Shown: one piece after another, positions 58,541 through 64,000 of the stretch
Numbering within the stretch: the stretch's first letter is position 1
Layout: the number at the start of each line of letters is the position of its first letter
Origin: Candidatus Helarchaeota archaeon
GTDB lineage: Archaea > Asgardarchaeota > Lokiarchaeia > Helarchaeales > HEL-GB-A
Reading direction: 5' to 3'
NCBI GenBank assembly: GCA_013375455.1
Contig: JABXJT010000011.1
Location: 1-64,000 of the forward strand
DNA length: 64,000 bases
Notes under the pieces: generated by a model
What the model was told of the DNA's origin: nothing
The model's database searches: none
Seen by the model: the letters and a program-made list of their open reading frames with translations, nothing else
Made by a program: the position numbers and the translations under genes

Positions 58541-59581
58541 CTAAATATTTAATAATTTCATATAATCTTCTTTATAAGCGCCGAGAAGAAGCCGATAATA
58601 TATTTTATTATTAAAATTTACGGATTCAACCTTACCTCGCGCCTCTACTGCTTCTCCCCTACCAGCCTGCTCACAAAATCTTCCACGGTAAGAAACGATT
58701 TCTTGAATCTGGACTTGAGGTTTAAAGCCATTAATAATTTTCGATGATTCAAGGGAATATTTACACGGTGTAAAAATGCTCTCCGTATCATTACTGATAA
58801 TACCTTTTATGGTCGCAAATTCTAATGGTTTGTAAGTTATCTCACCATATTTATATTGAATTTCCTCCCAATCCTTTATGCAACGAATATAATAATCAGT
58901 CCCTTTAAATATACCCTGCAATTTTTTCCTTTGTTCAATTTTCACAAAATCTTGAAATGAAATTCCAGATTCCCTACCTCTGAACTTGTATAAATCTTGC
59001 AAAGTCTTCTCTGAATAAGGTTGTATTCTCTCATGATCAGTGGTATAAAGCTCACTCAATGCTTCTCTCACTAAATACACACTTTTAGACCCATATATGA
59101 TTAAATCAATGTCAGATTCAGCAGTCTCCAAATTTACCAATAATGAACCCGATATTCCTATATTCCTATATTTGATACCTGCTCGTACCTGGATCAATGA
59201 TACTAATTTAAATGCCTTCTGTAAGGGTAAAGACGCTGAATTTTGTAAATCTTCCTCATTTTTCCCGAGCAATTCACCTAAAAAATTCGTGGGGTGATAA
59301 ATTTTTTTAATATTTTCTCTAGGAATGCCCTGTAATGTTTCTCCGCAAGTTTTATCGTAAAATATGTATTGGGGAAATTTTTTTTCTAGAAATTCAAAGC
59401 GATTTTCCAACGTATAGATTTTTTCATAGCGAATTCCCTGTCTAATACGTTGTCCATTGATATCTGGGTAATATCTTAAATAGGCGATGAATCTCTCGGG
59501 AGGATGAATCAATCCTTTTACATCAAAGATTAACCCTTCAACTGTTTCAATAAAATCGCCTTCTCGCGCCCTTTGCTCCAT
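58541..59581 (-). CDS. nucleotidyltransferase-like protein, paralog 1
   Basis: 346 residues with the same plan as the neighbour: FIETVEGLIFDVKGLIHPPERFIAYLRYYP, a core IGISGSLLVNLETAESDIDLIIYG, and QEIVSYRGRFCEQAGRGEAVEARGKVE at the C-terminus. The core retains Gly-Ser and Asp-x-Asp. Sixteen bases separate the genes, so they should be co-transcribed and may form a heterodimer. Divergent from the RING-like gene. Confidence 0.75.
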   Translation of the reverse strand: MEQRAREGDFIETVEGLIFDVKGLIHPPERFIAYLRYYPDINGQRIRQGIRYEKIYTLENRFEFLEKKFPQYIFYDKTCGETLQGIPRENIKKIYHPTNFLGELLGKNEEDLQNSASLPLQKAFKLVSLIQVRAGIKYRNIGISGSLLVNLETAESDIDLIIYGSKSVYLVREALSELYTTDHERIQPYSEKTLQDLYKFRGRESGISFQDFVKIEQRKKLQGIFKGTDYYIRCIKDWEEIQYKYGEITYKPLEFATIKGIISNDTESIFTPCKYSLESSKIINGFKPQVQIQEIVSYRGRFCEQAGRGEAVEARGKVESVNFNNKIYYRLLLGAYKEDYMKLLNI

Positions 59582-59732
59582 ATTTAGTTATCATCCTCTG
59601 GAGATCTTTAAATAAATTTAATTCTAAAATTAAGTAATATGAGACTTTCTATTTTATAACCAAAATGCAAAACTAAAAAAGTAAAAATTTCATATTATCA
59701 CTTAATTATGTTATTTTTTGGTGAGAGGTTCT

Positions 59733-61868
59733 TTGCATAAAACGGGAGTTAAAAATAACTCTAAGATAGACGAAACTCTGAAAAATCTCAAAAAATTACT
59801 AAATAATACTATCTCAGATACGCAAGGTAATTTAGATTTAGATATCCAATTTGCAGAAATCATTTCATTATTAAAAATCTCCATTGGAAATCTTAATTAT
59901 AGGATTGAAGCTCTCACCTTGATTCTCTCAGAGCTGTTAAAGAAAAATGAGTTTAACCAAGCAGCAGTAATTTATTTGCAATATTCCAATAAATTGAATG
60001 AATACATGCAAGAAATTGATGACTCAGTAATGAAACTACGTGAAACTTTTCTACCTGATACTAAACAATTAAATGCGACTCAAAAAATATATCAGAGTAG
60101 CCTTGAAAATTTTGAAAAGAATTGGAGAACTCAAAAAAAGGAAATCCAAGATAAATTGAAGAACTTAAAGAAAAGTGTTGAAACAGGTTACGATAAATTT
60201 ATTTACCAGACAAAACGCGACATCGAAAAGAATCTGTCAGCATTGAAATTATTAAAAAATAATATTCAAAAAAAATTCTCAAAGTTCTCAGAATTAATTG
60301 AACAGAAGAAATTTGTAGATGCAGAAAAAATTATAGACAGGACTCAACACCGAGTCCAAACTGAATATGATGATCAAAAAGAAAGAATTGATAATCTCCC
60401 CTCAGATGTAACAACTCTCTTAGGGGATCTAATCTCAAAATGGAAAAGAAAATTACTTGAATTTCGGACTGAAATTCCAAAGTTACTCAAAGGCGTAAAA
60501 GAAGAACTTTATACTACAATAATTGATGACAAGGTTTCAGAGTTAAGAAGATTTTCCATTGAAATAGAACAACAATTGTCTAATTTATCATCTTTAATAG
60601 AACGAAACATGTTAATAATGGCCGAGGAACTGTACAATGAATTAGAAAAACAAACATCTAACGAATTTAACAAGCAAAAACGGATGTTAAAGATATTATC
60701 CCCTAAATTAAATGTTCTAGCAGAAGATTTAGTTAAAGACTGGCAAATAGAGTTAGTTAATACCGAACTTTCAATTAAAGCTTCCATCAAAACTTTAAAG
60801 AAAGACCTCGAAGCCGCCCGAGTAAAAAATGGTATCTCAACTCTGGAAGATTTCTCGAACGAGACCAGTGAGATATTATCTAACATATCGGAGCTACTTG
60901 CACAGGAAAAATATACAATTGTTGAGAAAAATCTCACCAAGTTAAAAAATGAAGTTCAATCAGAGATCCAGCAAAATAAACTGGTTTTAAAAGCTATCTC
61001 TCAAGCATCTCAAACGGAGGATTTCTCTCCTGAAGTTAAAGATAACATCGATGAATGGAAAGTGAAATTGAATGAAACTGAAAGAGAGCTAAATGACTCA
61101 ATTTCCGACTTGAAAAATGAATACACTCAAAAACACATTCCCCATTTACAAAAAAAGCTCGATTTGTTCATTAAACAGAACATCAACCTCCTAAACGTGA
61201 TGGTAGATGAATACGAGCGAAGTGCATGGAATCAATTGGGCTCTTTTCTTGATAATCCCAACTATAAAATACATCACATACTTGAAGACAAGAAAACTGT
61301 AATAATTCAAGAATTCAAAAACAAGGATGAACACATTCAATTAGTTTTTGCACGGTATGAAAATTATCCTTTGAAAGATAAAATAGAACTTTGGGCTAAT
61401 ACATTAAAAAAAGTCCAAAACCGATTTAACGATATTTGGATGAAGGTAATTGATCTCACAGAAGATAAAGACTTAGTCAACCAAATTGTAGATAAATATT
61501 ATGAAATCGCTCAACCTGCATATGGGTATAAAGTTCCAATAAAGGATCTCTCTGAAAGCATGGAAACGCCCCCGGACAAGCTAGAAAATTTGTTCGTGGA
61601 TTTGATTTCAAACAAGGTGATCAGTGGGGAGATCGACCCCATTACAAAGGTGATTGTACTTCCCCCTCGAGTAACCCCTGAAGAAAAAGTTAAAAAAGAA
61701 ATGATTCGGCTCCGTTGCATGGTCTGCAATTTAGTTATTGATCCCTCTACAGAAAGAATAATCCATTGCCCCCGCTGCAACTCACCTGCGCATCATTCCC
61801 ATCTAATTGAATGGCTTAGAATCAAAGGTACCTGCCCTAATTGCAAACAAAGAATTAAGATGCTCTAA
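59733..61868 (+). CDS. long coiled-coil protein with winged helix and C-terminal RING-like zinc finger
   Basis: About 711 residues. Residues 1-580 are nearly continuous charged coiled coil in repeated blocks (for example KLNVLAEDLVKDWQIELVNTE). Residues about 580-655 look like a PCI-type winged helix (AYGYKVPIKDLSESMETPPDKL...VISGEIDPITKVIVLPP). The last 50 are a RING-like finger: CMVC, x13, CPRC, AHHSHLIEWL, CPNC. RING fingers recruit ubiquitin-conjugating enzymes in eukaryotes and occur in Asgard archaea. No E1, E2 or ubiquitin is in this window. TTG at 59733 after GAGAGG is preferred over TTG at 59718. Confidence 0.75.
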   Translation: MHKTGVKNNSKIDETLKNLKKLLNNTISDTQGNLDLDIQFAEIISLLKISIGNLNYRIEALTLILSELLKKNEFNQAAVIYLQYSNKLNEYMQEIDDSVMKLRETFLPDTKQLNATQKIYQSSLENFEKNWRTQKKEIQDKLKNLKKSVETGYDKFIYQTKRDIEKNLSALKLLKNNIQKKFSKFSELIEQKKFVDAEKIIDRTQHRVQTEYDDQKERIDNLPSDVTTLLGDLISKWKRKLLEFRTEIPKLLKGVKEELYTTIIDDKVSELRRFSIEIEQQLSNLSSLIERNMLIMAEELYNELEKQTSNEFNKQKRMLKILSPKLNVLAEDLVKDWQIELVNTELSIKASIKTLKKDLEAARVKNGISTLEDFSNETSEILSNISELLAQEKYTIVEKNLTKLKNEVQSEIQQNKLVLKAISQASQTEDFSPEVKDNIDEWKVKLNETERELNDSISDLKNEYTQKHIPHLQKKLDLFIKQNINLLNVMVDEYERSAWNQLGSFLDNPNYKIHHILEDKKTVIIQEFKNKDEHIQLVFARYENYPLKDKIELWANTLKKVQNRFNDIWMKVIDLTEDKDLVNQIVDKYYEIAQPAYGYKVPIKDLSESMETPPDKLENLFVDLISNKVISGEIDPITKVIVLPPRVTPEEKVKKEMIRLRCMVCNLVIDPSTERIIHCPRCNSPAHHSHLIEWLRIKGTCPNCKQRIKML

Positions 61869-61869
61869 A

Positions 61870-63240
61870 TTATTTCAATGCATTAGACTTCATCCACTCA
61901 ACGAATTTAGATCGTTTTCCTAATGCTTGAGTAGCACACTCTTCAATTTTCTCAGCCATGAATTGCTTTTCCCCCTCATCGATTTCCTCCCCTATTGCCT
62001 GTTTAACAGGAGTGTACGCACTTTCCCGAAATCGCGGAAATAACTTCGCCTCTCCGTCTTCGGTTATCATTTTTATCTCATTATATTGCTCATTTACTTC
62101 ACCAATGAGCTCGATTTTAATTCCTTTTTCTCGAATTCTTGCACGGATTTGATCGGAAATTGATGCCGGACAGAATATCAAAAGTGCATCAAGCGAAACT
62201 CCTAAATAATCGACATTTCGATTTTTTAGCATACTTAACACGTTCTTATTAACTAAAGGTGTGATTTTTTCCTCCTCAACAGTAATTCCAACCTTCGCCT
62301 CGTATGCCACTTCGTGTAAATCACCCCTTAACCCCCCATTGGTTACATCGCACATGCAATGAATGTCTGAAAACCATTCACTCTGAAATAGAATCTCACA
62401 AGCCTGAATAAATTTAATATTTAATGTTTCTTTGATAACATCTTGCATTCCCCCATAAATCGCGGTGGTTGCGATTGTTCCACCACCGGCCCCCTCTGTC
62501 ATTAAGATAGCATCACCCGGCTGAATGTTCGCTCGTTTCAATAACCTATTTGCCAATCCCACCGCCGCTATTCCTCCCGTTATTCGCGTCCCAATCACCA
62601 TATCACCCCCAATGCGTAACGTGCTACCCGCGGTTATGGGTGTATTTGTTAATTCCGCTACCGCCGCTACTCCCCCCATAAAATCAAATAATTTTCCAAC
62701 ATCCGCATCGTCCCCTAAATGGATATCGACCATTATTGAGATCGGCCTCGCACCTTTCACGTATAAATCGCGTAACGCGGCTCGAGTTACGTGAAATCCC
62801 GCTAAAAAAGGATAATCACTTAACCTACTGTGCATCCCCTCCATCTTAGAAACAATGAAAATTTCATTCTGCATCCCCTGAAATATGACTGCACCCGCAT
62901 CGTCTAAAGATTTAGGAGAAAGTTCTGGCTTTGATCTCGTCTCAGATAAATCAGCGATCAATTTATGAACAAAAAAATCTCCCCATCCCCTACATCCAAC
63001 ACCTTGTTTACCAATCGTTATACCTGCTTTCGGGAAATCTAAGATATTTTGCAATAATAAATCTTTTATAGGTTCTCTACTATTCTTAACTTCTTTAAAA
63101 ACTGCAGTTGCTAATCTTTCTGCTTCATTCTTAGAAATGTTTTTATAGAATAGATATTCAGTGACAAGCTTTTCAATAATTTCGTCTCGTCTCATTCCTC
63201 TATCCGACAGCACTCTCGTCAAGCCTTCTAAATCTGCCAT
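61870..63240 (-). CDS. AIR-synthase-related (PurM/SelD/HypE superfamily) protein
   Basis: 456 residues. An N-terminal helical extension of about 95 residues precedes a PurM-like fold: DDAGAVIFQGMQNEIFIVSKMEGMHS, TRAALRDLYVKGARPISIMVDIHLGDDAD, AVAELTNTPITAGSTLRIGGDM, ILMTEGAGGGTIATTAIYGG and CDVTNGGLRGDLHEVA. These ATP-binding features match archaeal selenophosphate-synthetase-related proteins (COG2144 type) rather than PurM, HypE or true SelD, as no catalytic Cys/Sec loop is present. Function unknown. Confidence 0.8.
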   Translation of the reverse strand: MADLEGLTRVLSDRGMRRDEIIEKLVTEYLFYKNISKNEAERLATAVFKEVKNSREPIKDLLLQNILDFPKAGITIGKQGVGCRGWGDFFVHKLIADLSETRSKPELSPKSLDDAGAVIFQGMQNEIFIVSKMEGMHSRLSDYPFLAGFHVTRAALRDLYVKGARPISIMVDIHLGDDADVGKLFDFMGGVAAVAELTNTPITAGSTLRIGGDMVIGTRITGGIAAVGLANRLLKRANIQPGDAILMTEGAGGGTIATTAIYGGMQDVIKETLNIKFIQACEILFQSEWFSDIHCMCDVTNGGLRGDLHEVAYEAKVGITVEEEKITPLVNKNVLSMLKNRNVDYLGVSLDALLIFCPASISDQIRARIREKGIKIELIGEVNEQYNEIKMITEDGEAKLFPRFRESAYTPVKQAIGEEIDEGEKQFMAEKIEECATQALGKRSKFVEWMKSNALK

Positions 63241-63434
63241 CTTCTGAATCCACCTTTCTTAAACATTAATAAATGATAATTTAGTGAAATATATACATAT
63301 TATTATATTTAGATCAATTTTACATATATCTAGATAAAAACTACCTCTCAATCTGTTAGAAGGGAAAGAAGTTTCAGATAGGGATAGGATAAGGTTATAG
63401 TTTTTAATTATTAATAGATTAGGAGTCAAAAAAA

Positions 63435-64000
63435 ATGAAATACTCTAAAAAAATTCATGCAATAGTTACTTTAACGATAATTATAACTAATATTTTCTGC
63501 GTTATCGGTTTAAATTATCTCTTTGACAGTGAAAGCTCATCAAAATCCCAAAAAATACAACAAGTTCCCTTATCTCACCTTCAAAATTGTGGCTTATTTG
63601 ATGGCATGTACATAAATCATACACTCACCTTAGATATGGGTGGTCCCCCTATAATCGGCGACTCAAGTTTTTCATATTCACAATTGTCAGCAAATGCTTC
63701 TCATGTAAGGTGGGATAACATAGTTTTTGGTCTTGCGGAATGGGACGTGGATATTCGGAACAGAGTGATGGATAACTCCTCAGGAGTTATATTATTGGGT
63801 GACGGGAACCATGATCCCTCATGGATCTTTACAAATGTTACCCTGGGAACACTCGTTCAGATTGCGAATATTATGATGGTGGATGGGACTTTCAATGTAT
63901 CAGGAGAATTGGTACATGATCTTCCAGGTCATGGTCCTGTGGATGTGTGGGTTTTAGAAGAAATAGGTGCTACTTCGTCTGTTCTGTGGTATGAAAAGAA
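63435..64000 (+). CDS. secreted hypothetical protein (N-terminal part, runs off the window)
   Basis: Open frame from ATG with AGGAG nine bases upstream, no stop before the window ends. MKYSKKIHAIVTLTIIITNI and the following CVIGL form an N-terminal signal peptide or anchor. The visible part after it is Asn/Ser/Gly-rich with beta character (NHTLTLDMGGPPIIGDSSFS, LLGDGNHDPSWIFTNVTLG, MVDGTFNVSGELVHDLPGHG) and many N-glycosylation-type Asn-x-Ser/Thr sites, as in archaeal cell-surface proteins. Family not recognised. Confidence 0.7.
   Translation, partial: MKYSKKIHAIVTLTIIITNIFCVIGLNYLFDSESSSKSQKIQQVPLSHLQNCGLFDGMYINHTLTLDMGGPPIIGDSSFSYSQLSANASHVRWDNIVFGLAEWDVDIRNRVMDNSSGVILLGDGNHDPSWIFTNVTLGTLVQIANIMMVDGTFNVSGELVHDLPGHGPVDVWVLEEIGATSSVLWYEK

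Noticed and set aside
61870..63240. Calling the AIR-synthase-related protein a second SelD
   Set aside because: It lacks the Cys/Sec-Lys catalytic loop and carries a long N-terminal extension.
1..64000. CRISPR array, rRNA genes or insertion sequences
   Set aside because: No regularly spaced repeats, no rRNA-like stretches and no transposase frames were seen.

Overview
The window reads as archaeal chromosome, most probably from an Asgard archaeon close to Lokiarchaeia. The reasons are archaeal-type genes (SRP54, archaeal triosephosphate isomerase, TrmY, MptA, CooT), tRNAs with introns in unusual places, selenocysteine use with a eukaryote-like SECIS next to selD, and several eukaryote-like parts: a Rag/Gtr-like GTPase, an arrestin-like protein, a longin-like membrane protein and a RING-like protein. 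Lineage is inferred from content only; there is no rRNA here. The DNA is AT-rich and gene-dense, with many 4-nt start/stop overlaps.

Region by region. 1-5 kb: a lipoyl-carrier (GcvH-like) protein, a selenoprotein SelD read through an in-frame UGA and followed by a SECIS-like fold, a GH105-type hydrolase and a branched-chain aminotransferase. 5.0-8.8 kb: a tRNA-Arg with a D-loop intron, whose 3' end is repeated at 8.8 kb; the two copies bracket a small AT-rich island holding two Cys-rich V4R-like proteins and a glycosidase-like protein. 8.9-15 kb: an FAD oxidoreductase, two tandem corrinoid-type methyltransferase paralogs, a tRNA-Arg with two introns, a small Zn/membrane protein, a DUF89 protein and TpiA. 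15-23 kb: a VWA protein, then a tight four-gene set (unknown, GCS2-like ligase, amidohydrolase, RACE-type ferredoxin/ASKHA ATPase). 23-32 kb: one long minus-strand redox operon, in transcription order a 54-aa peptide, HdrA with two Sec, MvhD with two Sec, an FrhB-like protein fused to a winged helix, an HdrD-like CCG protein, a double HdrA with Cys, and MvhD with Cys.

32.5-39.1 kb: a plus-strand signalling-like operon of TPR, CBS pair, unknown beta protein, CBS x4, FrhB-like with an added beta domain, Rag-like GTPase and arrestin-like protein. Three of these proteins end in what looks like the same beta domain. 39-52 kb: a tRNA-Pro with a D-loop intron, GH15, longin-TM protein, aminotransferase, ECF S-component, m5C methyltransferase, a degenerate Nif3 protein, a DDTD-motif protein, SRP54 and TrmY. 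52-64 kb: DUF1464, a coiled-coil protein, a DHPS-like/MptA pair for tetrahydromethanopterin synthesis, CooT, two tandem nucleotidyltransferase-like proteins, a coiled-coil/winged-helix/RING-like protein, an AIR-synthase-related protein and the start of a secreted protein.

Taken together the window suggests an anaerobe with F420/Hdr-linked flavin redox chemistry, H4MPT- and corrinoid-linked C1 metabolism, and selenium-dependent versions of key redox subunits. It also carries a GTPase/CBS/arrestin operon that may connect redox or energy state to eukaryote-like signalling. All function calls come from reading the translations by eye; no database search was run.
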